Source: Chara braunii (lineage: Eukaryota > Streptophyta > Charophyceae > Charales > Characeae). Taken from it: a stretch of DNA of 38,385 nt. Made by a program: the position numbers and the translations under genes. The stretch covers positions 99,725 through 138,109 of the forward strand of contig BFEA01000233.1 in assembly GCA_003427395.1 (NCBI GenBank), in the 5' to 3' direction. The notes beneath the pieces are model-generated. The model saw only the letters and a program-made list of their open reading frames with translations. It had not been told where the DNA came from and made no database searches. Positions 28,463 through 38,067 of this stretch are shown here, piece by piece (positions within the stretch are counted from its first letter, which is position 1; each line of letters opens with the position of its first letter).

Positions 28463-30175
28463 GGTCTTTTTTTTTTTTTTTTTTAAACGGGCCCTTATAG
28501 TCCTGGCTCCTTATCCATTCTGGGGAGCGTCAGTCCGGTTCCTTTCCACTGACAAGTCAAAAATTGAGATACATGGTGAACACTCTCACGCTTCCTTCCG
28601 TCTGCCCGAAGGAACCCTGACCAGCATTGATTGCTCCCTATCCGGAGGATTGATTGTCAGCTTGCCATGCCACTTTTCCTTTCAGAATCTATTGCGACTA
28701 TGTCGGTTGATTCGTGTAAAGCGAGAAAAAAGGAGAGTTGTCTAAACTGTTGAGATGAAAATCCCAGTTTGCCCATCATTGGTGCACCGTCCTTGTTGGA
28801 GGTGAGCTGTGCCATTTCTTCCAAATCAATCTGTTATCTGTCACAGTTGCAATCTTTCCCTGAAGAAGTCAGTTTCTCATGAAGTTCCGTCTCTTGATGG
28901 CTATCCTTTGTGGTCTGCCTTTCGTTGCTGATATCACCTCCCTCCATCTGGCTCGAATCTCAGTTTCGACCATTCCCAGCAAAAGTACCCACATTTCTTC
29001 TCTTGCCACCTCAATTCCTTCGATAGTCTCGATAGATCTCCTTTTCCAGATTACCCATAGAGCCAGCTTCTTGAGCAGGTGAAACCATACTTCCTTGCCA
29101 GCTTTGAGATTATTAGTATTGTTGGAAAGGAGCAGGATGTTCAGGGGGGTTGTGGGCGGAGGGGGTGATGAGAAGAGGAGGGACCATAGGTCGTGCTCCT
29201 TGTTCCATATCCATGCTGCTTTCGTGCAGTACAGTAGGCAGTGGGGTATATCTTCCGAGATGCTATCTGTGCATAGCCTGCAAAGCTCAAAGTTGTCAGG
29301 GTCCGTATGTTTCCTCCTCTTGTGGAGCCACTGATTCACCGACAACGATGTGTGTGCTAAGAGCCACTGCATGCTTCGAATCCTAACCGGTCTAATGGTC
29401 AGGTACTTCGTCCATGGGATGAAAATGGAACCCGTTGGATCCAGATTCAAAATCTCCCTCCACTTTCCTTTGAGTCTGGGGTCCGGGTCTGTGGTTTGCA
29501 GACCCAGCTCATAGCCGAATTTGACATCGTAATCAAATATCGTTCTCGTTCTCTCGGTTTTGCCCTACTTCCAAACCCACTCTTTCGGGTCGAATTCCTG
29601 GTCTGAAATGCTGAGGTCCGGTTGGAAGATTTTCCAAGGTTTAGACTTTGAAACCCTCACTTTTCTCAGTCGGAAGGTTTGTAGTGTGTCGCACTGGGGA
29701 TCTTTGTTATGGATTTCCAGCTCTTGTAGGTTGTGATTAACTATTGGGTATGAGTAGAATTTAGATAGGTAGCAGAGTGGATTGGTTCGAGAGACGAATC
29801 GGTATGCTCTAGTAGGCTGGGTTTGGGAGATGAGTATGCCCCAATCCTCGGATCTCCACGAGAAGTCCTCCCTTAGGAGGGAGAGTCATTGTACTCGGAT
29901 ACTATTTTGGATCAACGTTAAGTTTTCAGCGAGGGAGTGACAACCTTTTAAGACATTTCGTAGCTCCTATTCGGTAGCCCATCGTCCTTGGTCCTCTGCC
30001 GAGATGTGTTTCACCTGCCACACACCTTTTTCCACCTAGGATAGCCATCTTCGGTCTTTTGTGCGTAGTGCCCATGTCCCTCCACTAGGGTCGGTGGCCC
30101 CAGGGTTGTAGAAGAGATGTTGTCTTAGGATAGCCATTTTCGGTCTTTTGTGCGTAGTGTCCATGTCCCTCCGCG
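28463..30175 (-). pseudogene. 5'-truncated LINE ORF2 C-terminus, copy C
   Basis: A minus-strand reading frame, broken by only a few stops (such as VWK-stop-GKTE near 29570 and several W/E positions upstream), starts near 30175. It reads FYNPGATDPSGGTW, LRTKDRRWLS, EKGVWQVKHISAEDQGRW, then SISDQEFDPKEWVWK and FIPWTKY. From 29450 it stays open for 193 residues to 28869, with CRLC (C57-x2-C60) and H70-x4-C75, the Cys/His motif found downstream of the reverse transcriptase in plant LINEs. A KxALWxIWKRR and ETEIRARWREV C-terminus follows, then a 400-bp 3' part and a poly(A) tail (T run 28466-28484). Endonuclease and reverse transcriptase domains are missing. At its 5' edge a 46-bp word set is duplicated (30040-30085 and 30126-30172). 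It is homologous to copies A, B and D. Confidence 0.85.
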
Positions 30176-30426
30176 GCCACGATCTTTGACTTAGGCCCAA
30201 CTCAAATTTTAGGCCCGCTAGATGAAACCCTTAAATTTGTTTTTTATTTATTTATTAATTTTTATTTATTTTAATTAACAAGAAAAGCGTCACCGGATCC
30301 ATGCTCAAGGAACGGAACAGAGGCGTGTCGTTGTGGACCTCTGAAGCGGGCACGGGAGGTGACAGACGCCACTGCCTCTGACTTCAGCGAGCGGCAGACG
30401 TCCTCCTCCCTGGGTTTCCTCACAAT
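30176..30426. repeat. (TTTA)n tract and spacer
   Basis: TTTATTTATT-type sequence at 30239-30277; the rest is unassigned. Confidence 0.6.
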
Positions 30427-30515
30427 GGGATGTCGGGGGTGTCAGGAGATACTGCACCTTACTGCAGGGCCGGAACGGGTTCCAGGGATCTACAAGGGAA
30501 CAGAGGATTGTCAGT
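30427..30515 (+). repeat. Dispersed monomer of the 200-bp repeat
   Basis: GGATGTCGGGGGTGTCAGGA, GATACTGCACCTTACTGCAG and GGCCGGAACGGG match the core of the tandem units at 34.9-35.5 kb. Here it stands alone, upstream of the plus-strand LINE copies. Confidence 0.75.
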
Positions 30516-31410
30516 CAGAACGGGTTCTCCTCCCTATGACGTCTGCGTCAACACGACTTTGGAGGACACCAATCGTGTCACCTTCCAGCCTGCCCATCTT
30601 CCCGTTGACCAACATATTTGTTGCAAATTGGACACTGATTTCCTGTTACTTGTAAGGGTCTTTACTGATCTGTTTCTTCTCCTTGTGCCAGTTGGTAAGG
30701 TATTGTCTCCATCATGTGCATAAGATCAGACCTTCCCAGACTTCTTGTGTCTATACCGCCTGGTTATTTACTGCATTTTTTCATCCTTTTTTCCACATCA
30801 CCCGGAGGACTAGGCGCCTCACTCGTTTCAGCAGTTCTAGCCGATAGTTTTGCAGCCCCTTGGGAAAGAGAAATCCGGTGAGTAGGGTGTTGTCGAGGCC
30901 AAGGACTAGACCCACGGTGATCGCTGGCAGCAACAACCGATGGTTGTCCTTTCCTACCCTTCCCCACATTAATACTCCTAGCGCACCCCCTATCCCTACT
31001 ATCCTATCTCAATGTGACCAGCACTGAGGACAATCACCCTACCAGTATTGAGGGCAACTTGGACCAGACAGCAGTGACAAGCACCACGGTTGGGCAACCC
31101 CCCAACCCTAGTGGGAACATAAGCGGACAAACCTTGCCATACTGAGGTTTTCCGAATGGCTTTCTACGGGTTGCGGACCTTCTCCCATACCTGTTGGGCC
31201 TTGGAGCATTGGATACGACAACATTGGATACGACAGCATTGGATGCCTTCTTTCTTCCTCTGCTCACAGGTTGTGTAGAGCTCCCTGTCATTATCCCCGA
31301 TGATTTGGGCTCGTCTTAGGTTCAGCCAGGTGTTCACCAGGAGTGCCAAGTATGTTATGATCCCACTGCAGGCTTCTTATCCGTCCATTCCTTATATTGA
31401 GAAGTCCAGT
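30516..31410 (-). pseudogene. Possible LINE-derived fragment (minus)
   Basis: Minus-strand frames such as ALLVNTWLNLRRAQIIGDND (from 31346) and LGLDNTLLTGFLFPKGLQNY (near 30900) look like real but broken protein. They may be another part of the LINE ORF2 or of another retroelement. The former contains a duplicated 18-bp word giving IQCCRIQCCRIQC. No catalytic motif is visible, so the family is uncertain. Confidence 0.3.
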
Positions 31411-31490
31411 TGATGTAGCTTATTGGTTAGAGCACCAATTTGAAATGCACATTGTGGTATAAGGTTGCGGGTTCAAAACTTCACAACCTT
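31411..31490 (+). repeat. tRNA-like SINE head
   Basis: GATGTAGCTTATTGGTTAGA and GCACCAATTTGAAATGCAC resemble a tRNA 5' half with box A. AAGGTTGCGGGTTCAAAACTT gives a box B and T-arm. The anticodon arm is poor, so it is a tRNA-derived SINE promoter and not a tRNA gene. It lies about 190 bp before LINE copy A. Confidence 0.55.
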
Positions 31491-31599
31491 GCGCATGGAC
31501 ACCGGCAGGGCTGCATTGCACCCCCCTCTCATCCCCCCCGTCCAATTCACCCATTGCAATGGTTAACCAATAGGAGCTGGTCCTTGTCCGGGGGCTCAC

Positions 31600-33120
31600 G
31601 AAGGGTGGATGACCACTCACCGGAAGGAAGGGCAAAACAGGACCTTCAAGTCGACCCGTTATGGCCAGCAATGGTTAAACTATGGAGAGAAAGAGGGCCG
31701 CACCACCCAGATGGGAAGAAGTAGGTCGCCAACCACTTTTCGGAAACCCGAACATCACGGACGAAACAGGCAACCCCTTCTCCCCTCAAGGGACCTCCAA
31801 ATGGAGGCAGTGGGTCAAAAAAGGGGTGTACACAGTGGGCCACCTCTGGGATGGCCAGGCAAGGAACTGGAAATCTGAGCACTTTCTGAAGAACCCTCTC
31901 AGAACCCTTAAAAAATATGGCCTCTTGCATGACAGAGCTACAAGAAGTCATACCTTTGCCTGGATTCAAGACGTCAAAACGGGACCAACAATACAACCAA
32001 AGATTGGGTGGTGCTCACACAATCTATGCCCATCCCCATGGCGGTGTATGAGGTGCAGAGTAGCAACAATGGGAACACAAACTTACACGTCCACTGCCCG
32101 ACTTTGCCCAGGGAATGCTGGTCTGCAATATACAGACAAGAAGACCTGGACATACAAAGTCTAGCATCCGAGCTAACTAGAATCGAAGTAGTAGGGAACT
32201 CAAAGGATGGACTCTATCTCTACGAGCCATCCATCCCCCTCAGCGACCTACCATTCGACCCTGCAGAATGGAAATGGTCATGGGGTGACTCTCAGACAAT
32301 GGACTTGCGGCAATACACTGTTAAGAACGGTTATCGGATAACCCGAAAATGAGTACAAGTGACACAACAAATCATCCATCGTTGGGAAAGAGACTCCCCA
32401 CTGGAAACGTGGGACTTCCAACACTTCAAATGGACCCCTTTTTTGCACATCAAGCCGACTAATCACAGAGCACTGCAATGGCAGATCATACATAGATGCC
32501 TGCCAACTCCGGATTGGCTAACACCAAGAACCGACTTAAAGGTAAAAGGACAACTCTCCCTGCGCCAATTCCACACCACGGAAAAGAGCTACCTTGGAAC
32601 ACTGTCTATTAGACTGCCCAATGGTGGCACAAGTCTGGAGCTGGTGGGACGCCGCCTGACACTATCTCCCCGGGGAACACCTGCCATGGGACGTTCGTAC
32701 TCTTCTGCTGGGAGGTCCCCCAGAGGGGCGAACAAACTGGACACCTTTTATGATAAACCTGTTCACATACTCCAGACTAATGGTGTTAATAGCAGCTTGG
32801 AGGATGCGTTGTGCGTACGAAAGGAAACGACATGACTTTAGTTGTATGCAAGCACGGGCAACAATCATAGATACTATCACAGCCAATACCCAGGAGGTCT
32901 GGCTGCAATCTGAGCTACGTAAAGAACCAGATGTGGCTAGAAAACGACACATAGTGGACGCTACGCTGGACCCCATTCCAGCAAGTGCTGCTCCCCACTA
33001 ATAGATGGAGCCCTCCAATAGGGGAGCCACTTGAGAAGGATGCTCTTATCACCTTCTCAAGTGGCAGTCCCCCCCACATGAGGTTAAAAAAAAAAATAAT
33101 AATAATAAAAAATAAAAAAA
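31600..33120 (+). pseudogene. 5'-truncated LINE ORF2 C-terminus, copy A
   Basis: Frames in sequence read RQPLFGNPNITDETGNPFSP and WVKKGVYTVGHLWD (from about 31740), equivalent to FYNPGATD...EKGVWQVKHI of copy C. Then come SIPLSDLPFDPAEWKW (from 32229), HRALQWQIIHRCLPTPDWL (about 32464) and LEHCLLDCPMVAQVWSWW, with frameshifts near 32005 and 32540-32570 and a TGA at 32350. The C-terminal frame is then almost open (one TGA shortly after WSWW) to a TAA at 32998-33000 that lies inside the conserved block CCAGCAAGTGCTGCTCCCCA. The Cys motif is incomplete because the first cysteine is not seen. A perfect 14-bp stem-loop (33026-33065) and an A-rich tail (33086-33120) end the copy. Confidence 0.82.
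33026..33065 (+). other. LINE 3'-UTR stem-loop, copy A
   Basis: GCCACTTGAGAAGG pairs perfectly with CCTTCTCAAGTGGC. The apex is TG-CTCTTAT-CA with one bulged A. This is the longest perfect stem among the LINE copies. Confidence 0.85.
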
Positions 33121-33121
33121 A

Positions 33122-34831
33122 CGAGTGACGCATGGTTGGACACCCCCCCCCTTGGGATGACGCAGGTTAGCTATTACAGACACTGCATGCGCACCACCCA
33201 AGGGGTAACTCATGGTTGTTGTACGTTGGGACTGGCGATGGTAGGGTATCCTTATGTTCTTGGTTTATGGGTGTTCATGCAACTGCTGGGTGGTTTGTAC
33301 AGTCTGGTTTACTCGAGCCCAGCCGAGCACAACTACAAACTATTTCGCAGTATATGTCAACAGGAAAGAGCATTAGTAGCCTTGTTCAAAATAACAACAA
33401 ATCATTTGCTCATCTCGGCACCGGATAACCAGGTGGAGTTCTTTCTATTCAACGAAATGTTTAGAATCAGAGTTATTTTTATCTCGGCAACCATTGGGTG
33501 GAGGGCATTTCATCCTCAATGCCCCATTCCAGATCTACCCTTTGACCCAGATGAATGAGTATGGCAGATGAGTACAAGGAGTCAGCCACAAACTCTACAA
33601 TCCCTAAAGGTTAAGGCAACATATCGTCTGATTAGACCTCGGGTGGATGTGGCATCTGTAATAAGGGACCGATGGACCAGGCATTTGAACATTGATATAC
33701 AGAGTATCTGAAATATGAAATTTTTTAATCAACTGAAAAAACGATCTGCTAAGTTTTCCTCGCTACAGTGGCAAATACTTCATTGATGTCTCCCAACGAA
33801 TGATTGGCTTATTGATCACACCAATCTATAGCAACGGGGTTTGGCTCTCCCATGATGCAAAACATGCCTATCTGTCTTCCCCAACAAGAGAATCAGAGAA
33901 ACAATTGAGCATGTGTTCATTCATTGTCCTAGAACGGGGTTATTATGGAGAAGATGAGACTGTGTGTGGAGAAGACTGACAAGACTTGTCTGGCCATGGG
34001 ATTGGAAAGTCATCCTACTGGGTCAATGGGAACCACGGGGAATGCAGCTTTCATAATTTCAGACGAATTTGTTCGAACTTGGTCGAAAGGCCATTCTATA
34101 GGCATTATGGTATAAGAGGTATGTATATGAAAGAGAAGATGTAAAACTGGAAGGCAAGAAATTCGCTGAACTAATTATTCAATTTGTACAGACAGAAATA
34201 CAAGCACACTGGTTAGTGGTTCGATCTAAGATACAACAACTTCATCAAAAAAAAGATATAAGCAACTGCATTCAAAAATTCAATCAAGATTGGCTGGGGG
34301 GAACTGAAGGAGGGTGCTTGGGATAAATGAAATGGTCGGGGAAGGAAGAACAGAAGGAAACTCTAAAGCGAGACTTCCTCCTGTGCTTCAGAGACTGTCT
34401 TTTGCTTCCTCCAGGAACCACACTCGGATCTCCGGAATGTTTTCCTGACCCCTTCCCCCCGTCGAAGTTAGCAATGGTGGATTTGCAGTGGTATCCTCAA
34501 TGAAGTATGAATGCATTACTTATTGGACCTCCGAGGCATCTTGCAGTCTGGTGCAATCTCTAGGAAATTTTGTCCCCATTGTCGGTCCGTTCGTTAGACT
34601 TATTCTCAGGAGGTATTTTCTACTAGGTCTAATAGTTGTACCAAGCGGCCTGGTTGGGCTGAAGAGGCAGTCTTTATCTTCACACATCTTTATTCATAAA
34701 GAGACAAATGCTATGTATATGGGACGCTGGACCCGGTTTCCAGCAGGTGACGATCCCCACCAATAGATGGAGCCTCTCCCTAGGTGTTAGTGGTGTCTGC
34801 TCTTACCAGCAACACTAACAATGGTAGGGGT

Positions 34832-34876
<45 letters not shown>
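33122..34876 (+). pseudogene. 5'-truncated LINE ORF2 C-terminus, copy B
   Basis: The frame reads PIPDLPFDPDE, then TGA at 33556 where other copies have Trp, followed by LQWQILH-stop-CLPTNDWL. CKTC (33856-33867) with an EH...HC motif ending at 33927 completes the Cys/His pattern (C-x2-C, H33910-33912, C33925-33927). The region then continues LLWRR, WDWKVILLGQWEPRG, ALWYKRYVYE and QTEIQAHWLVVRSKI before a TAA near 34325. In-frame stops are mostly TGA or TAG at expected Trp, Arg or Gln positions. The 3' end carries GACGCTGGACCCGGTTTCC, a stem-loop (34785-34820) and a poly(A) run of about 48 (34829-34876). Confidence 0.85.
34785..34820 (+). other. LINE 3'-UTR stem-loop, copy B
   Basis: TGTTAGTG pairs with CACTAACA around CTG-CTCTTAC-CAG. 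The apical loop agrees with copies A and X1, but the stem does not. Confidence 0.75.
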
Positions 34877-34881
<5 letters not shown>

Positions 34882-34930
34882 GTCATCTGCACGATTGACA
34901 TGAGGTTCTGTCTTCGATACCAGATTATGA

Positions 34931-35550
34931 CTTAGGGCTGGTCATACTGCTAGTACGTAGTCAAGGGTTGAGGCTGGCATAGCAGTTCCTTAGTACGGGA
35001 TGTCGGGGTTGTATACTGCACTTTACCGGGGGGCCGGAATGGGCTCCAGGGACATACGAGCGAACGGAGGATTGTCAGCTCTCACAGTTTATCATACAAC
35101 ACAGGGTTGATAGAGTCTCCAGGGTCAATAGATATAGTCCATGATTCACGACTTAGGGTTGGCTATCCTCCTAGTACATAGCTTAGGGTTGAGGCTGGCA
35201 TAGCAGTTCCTTAGTACGGATGTCGGGGGTGTCGGGAGATATTGCACCTTACCGCAGGGCCGGAACGGGCTCCAGGGATATACGAGGGAACAGAGGATCC
35301 CCAGCTCTCCCTACCATGAACACAATAGAACACTGTAATACACAAATAAATCTGGGTTGGCTATCCTCCTAGTATGTAGCATAAGGTTGAGGCTGGCATA
35401 GCAGCTCCTTAGTACGGGATGTCGGGGGTGTCAGGAGATACTGCACCTTACCGCGGGGCCGGAACGGGCTCCAGAGATATACGAGGGAACAGAGGATCCC
35501 CAGCTCTCTACCATCAACACAATAGAACACTCTAGTAACATAATGTAACG
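34931..35550 (+). repeat. 200-bp tandem repeat, three units
   Basis: Units start at 34931, 35152 and 35352 (221, 200 and about 199 bp). Shared words are GTTGAGGCTGGCATAGCAG, TTAGTACGGGATGTCGGGG, GCACCTTACCGC, GGCCGGAACGGGCTCCAG and GAACAGAGGATCCCCAGCTC. Units 2 and 3 are the more similar pair. Their position between LINE copies and the lone monomer at 30.4 kb raise the possibility of LINE 5'-UTR monomers. Confidence 0.85.
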
Positions 35551-35934
35551 CTGTGCACCCTCATGAAGACCTGTAGTAGCATGTTCATACCTAGCTCCCG
35601 AAGTCCCTGTGCAATCGGGCTTGCACGGCGTCTGCTGCAACCACTGCTGAGCAAGGGGGTAGGTCTCTCTTCTTAGCCCGGGTGCCTGCAACCGCTCTGG
35701 TCAGGTCACTCAGCCAAGATGGTAAAGGGTGATGGTCCCGGGTGGTTAACACTAGGGTACGACAGGGGGGATGGGGGTGCGCCAGGGCAAAAATGATGAG
35801 AGGAAGGGTGGGTGGGGTCTTCAGAGGGGTTCAGCTGGACAACCGAGTGACCGAGTACTGTGGGTAACTGTCACCACCTCTACAACAACCTGGGTTTTCA
35901 AAAAAAAAAAAAAACAAACAAACAAACAAACAAT
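35551..35934 (+). repeat. Retroposon end with A-rich tail
   Basis: Unassigned sequence ends in an A run and (CAAA)n at about 35899-35931, a typical tail of a plus-strand retroposon. Its body is not recognised. Confidence 0.45.
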
Positions 35935-36855
35935 ATCGTGTTCCGTGGTATCTTGGGCAAGATTTTGATGGGACCAAACCGATGTTTTGCCCACCTTTGT
36001 GTTACTACTTCCTGAATGTGCATAGACCGTCTCCTGAGTCTATTGCCGAGTCTCGTGGTATATTTTGGTAAGTTGATCCTTTGTTTCATGCCCCCAACCT
36101 GAGTCTTTAATTTCCAGGTCCACTCCACTGGGTCAATGTGGTGGGTTTGTATATTGTGTATTCGTCATCATCTATTACTCCGCTTCTCTCTAGCAGCTGC
36201 CGCCTGACCACCACATGTGCCCTGCAGGTTTTGTTAACTGTGATCGTCCATTGGCCCAGCTCCACGATATCATACATTCCCATCAGGCACCATTGCTGAC
36301 CCGGGCCCACTTTCTCCATGAAGGAGACGACCGTCGTAGGGCGGTCCTCCAGGTCCCAGGTAGTCCATTCCCGTGGGTCCATTTTGGGCTTCGTTTCAGC
36401 ATCGATTTCCATTCTTCTGGGATGGATACGAGGATGACGTTCAGATTCTGTTCCATGTTATGGCACCCCTTCAAGGCTTCCCTGAGCTCGTGTATGGTTT
36501 TCCAGCGTCTTTGCTCGTCCTGGCATCCATACATGTTTTATCTGCCAAACTCCTTTTCCGAGCCGCGAGCCCCCGTCTCCTGTCCTTGGCTGTTGCGGTC
36601 CAGGATTTACCACACAGGTTTGTCAGCCATTGGTTGCAGAAGAGGAGTCCCCTGAGTTTGGCAAAATAAGTTAAGGCTCTGTAGGCCATCACTCTTCTCC
36701 GTTCTTGGTCTTAGGAGAAGAGCAATGACGCAGTACAGAGCCCGGACTTGTTTCGCCGAACTAATGTTTCTCCCGAATCTTGCGTGCCAGGCCTCAAGAG
36801 GTTTAGATGCTTGTCCTCAGGTGGCACGTCGAGAGTGTGAGTCAGAGTTGGCGAC
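35935..36855 (-). pseudogene. LINE ORF2 fragment, copy D
   Basis: Minus-strand frames read AKLRGLLFCNQWLTNLCGKS and WTATAKDRR (36692 downwards), then DEQRRWKTIHELREALKGCH and NMEQNLNVILVSIPEEW. After these come KPKMDPREWTTWDLEDRPTT and a final EWTWKLKTQVGGMKQR segment to about 35935. They align in order with copy C (ATDPSGGTWALRTKD, EDQGRWATEEELRNVLKGCH, KEWVWK), with several frameshifts. The Cys/His region and the 3' end are missing where it meets the A-rich tail at 35.93 kb, so it is truncated on both sides. Confidence 0.75.
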
Positions 36856-36995
36856 AAAACTTTTTTTAAGTTTTGACACTCGCAAAAATGATTCGGGATG
36901 GTGGTACGAGCAAACACTTCTAATCACTCAGCTGAGACTCCAATCTATTGGTGGGGAGCGTCACCTGCTGGAAAACGGGTCTAGCGTCCGTGATA
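36856..36995 (-). pseudogene. LINE 3' end (minus), copy F
   Basis: On the minus strand GACGCTAGACCCGTTTTCC, AGCAGGTGACGCTCCCCACC and AATAGATTGGAG correspond to the LINE 3' block. A hairpin GTGATT/AATCAT (with one G-U) surrounds TG-CTCGTAC-CA, a loop matching the other copies with one difference. A short A-rich end lies near 36861-36869. Confidence 0.6.
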
Positions 36996-37047
36996 CATAA
37001 GATTGGCTACGAAGCTGGCCACAACCGAACATAATTCACGCGGCCTG

Positions 37048-37435
37048 GTTTGCCTTCATGTGATGGAGATAAAAAAAAAAAGGGTAACTTCAGTAAAGTC
37101 ACAAAAAAGAGTTATAATTTGCACTATGGGGGAAGATACAGTTTGCAATTGCACTTCGGCCACCTCACCTGGCCAGAGAGTTGGGTTGTATACATTGCCT
37201 GAACTGCAATTCGAAACTTTATCTTGACCCATAGTGCAATTATAACTCATTTTTGTGACTCCCGCCTAGTTTCCCCTATTTCTACAATGCAGTTTGAGGT
37301 TTACTTCTCGCAGCATCGACTACATCGTAATAGAGCGTATGCACAACACCACGTGCTACAGACCTCCTCCTTATGCCACTGAGTCTGTGTTCATTAAATA
37401 CTCTACTCTTCCCTAGTTTGCTTTCATGTGATGGA
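37048..37435. repeat. 20-bp direct repeats bracketing a MITE
   Basis: GTTTGCCTTCATGTGATGGA (about 37049) and GTTTGCTTTCATGTGATGGA (about 37416) flank the foldback at 37098-37259 plus about 150 bp more. They are too long for a simple target duplication; they may mark a local duplication. Confidence 0.6.
37098..37259. mobile_element. MITE family III foldback
   Basis: GTCACAAAAAAGAGTTATAA and TTGCACTATGG on the left pair with CCATAGTGCAATTATAACTC and ATTTTTGTGAC on the right; pairing runs about 55 bp. It is 162 bp and noncoding. It is the only copy in the window. Confidence 0.75.
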
Positions 37436-37638
37436 CTCTTGCCGTCAGTACGTGCAATCGGATGGGATGGGGAAGGTGCGCGGGCACAATTTTTTTTGTG
37501 TTTTTCTGACCCTCAGATTTTATAATACGACAGTGCCCTCGTGTACTGGCATGATTATCGAGGGCCGTGAGCCACAGGGACAGTTTATTGCCCCTGTCAG
37601 AATCTCTTAGCCAGTGGTGGGTGCACAAGTTAATTGGA

Positions 37639-37688
<50 letters not shown>
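37420..37688 (+). mobile_element. Poly(A)-tailed retroposon, family unknown
   Basis: A poly(A) run of about 46 (37643-37688) ends a segment containing the hairpin GGGACAG/CTGTC near 37577-37600. The body is short and noncoding and could be a SINE or a truncated LINE 3' end. Confidence 0.45.
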
Positions 37689-37689
<1 letters not shown>

Positions 37690-37942
37690 ACCAGTTGTGC
37701 CGATAAAGTACTGTTTTTTGTTTTGGAAATTTGGTGCAGAAAAAGGAGGACAGAATTAGCTCATTTGCTGCTTGAAATGCTGTCTGGATTTGCATCCAGA
37801 TATTGATCATGCAAAAGTGCATCTGCATGGCTAGTTAAGTTCACGTGCTGTCAGATTATTTGTCCTTTCTGAACCTATGCGGGCTTCTTTTTTGTTTATC
37901 CTGTATTTCTGGGTGGTGACATTCCTCCCTGGGGCAGTTCAA
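37689..37942. other. Spacer, nothing recognised
   Basis: No gene or structure was recognised. Confidence 0.4.
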
Positions 37943-37970
37943 TTCTCTCTCTCTCTCTCTCTCTCTCTCT
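37943..37970. repeat. (CT)n microsatellite
   Basis: CT run directly upstream of the U6-derived sequence. Confidence 0.95.
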
Positions 37971-37988
37971 TTTCTTTTTTGATCCTTT

Positions 37989-38053
37989 GCTACAGAGAAC
38001 GTTAGCATGGCCGCTGCGCAAGGATGAGGTGCACAAATTGAGAAATGGTCCAA
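37989..38053 (+). pseudogene. 5'-truncated U6 pseudogene fused to a SINE
   Basis: GCTACAGAGAACGTTAGCAT, GGCCGCTGCGCAAGGATGA and AAATTGAGAAATGGTCCAAC match U6 from just before the ACAGAG box to the 3' end. The 5' hairpin and the ATTGGAACG part are missing, and GACACGC is changed to GAGGTGC. A tRNA-like SINE head begins about 18 bp later on the same strand, an arrangement typical of template-switching chimeras. Confidence 0.8.
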
Positions 38054-38067
38054 CACCTTTTTTGGTT

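Noticed and set aside
31432-31490. A functional tRNA gene
   Set aside because: Box A and box B are present but the anticodon arm and acceptor stem do not pair, so it fits a tRNA-derived SINE.
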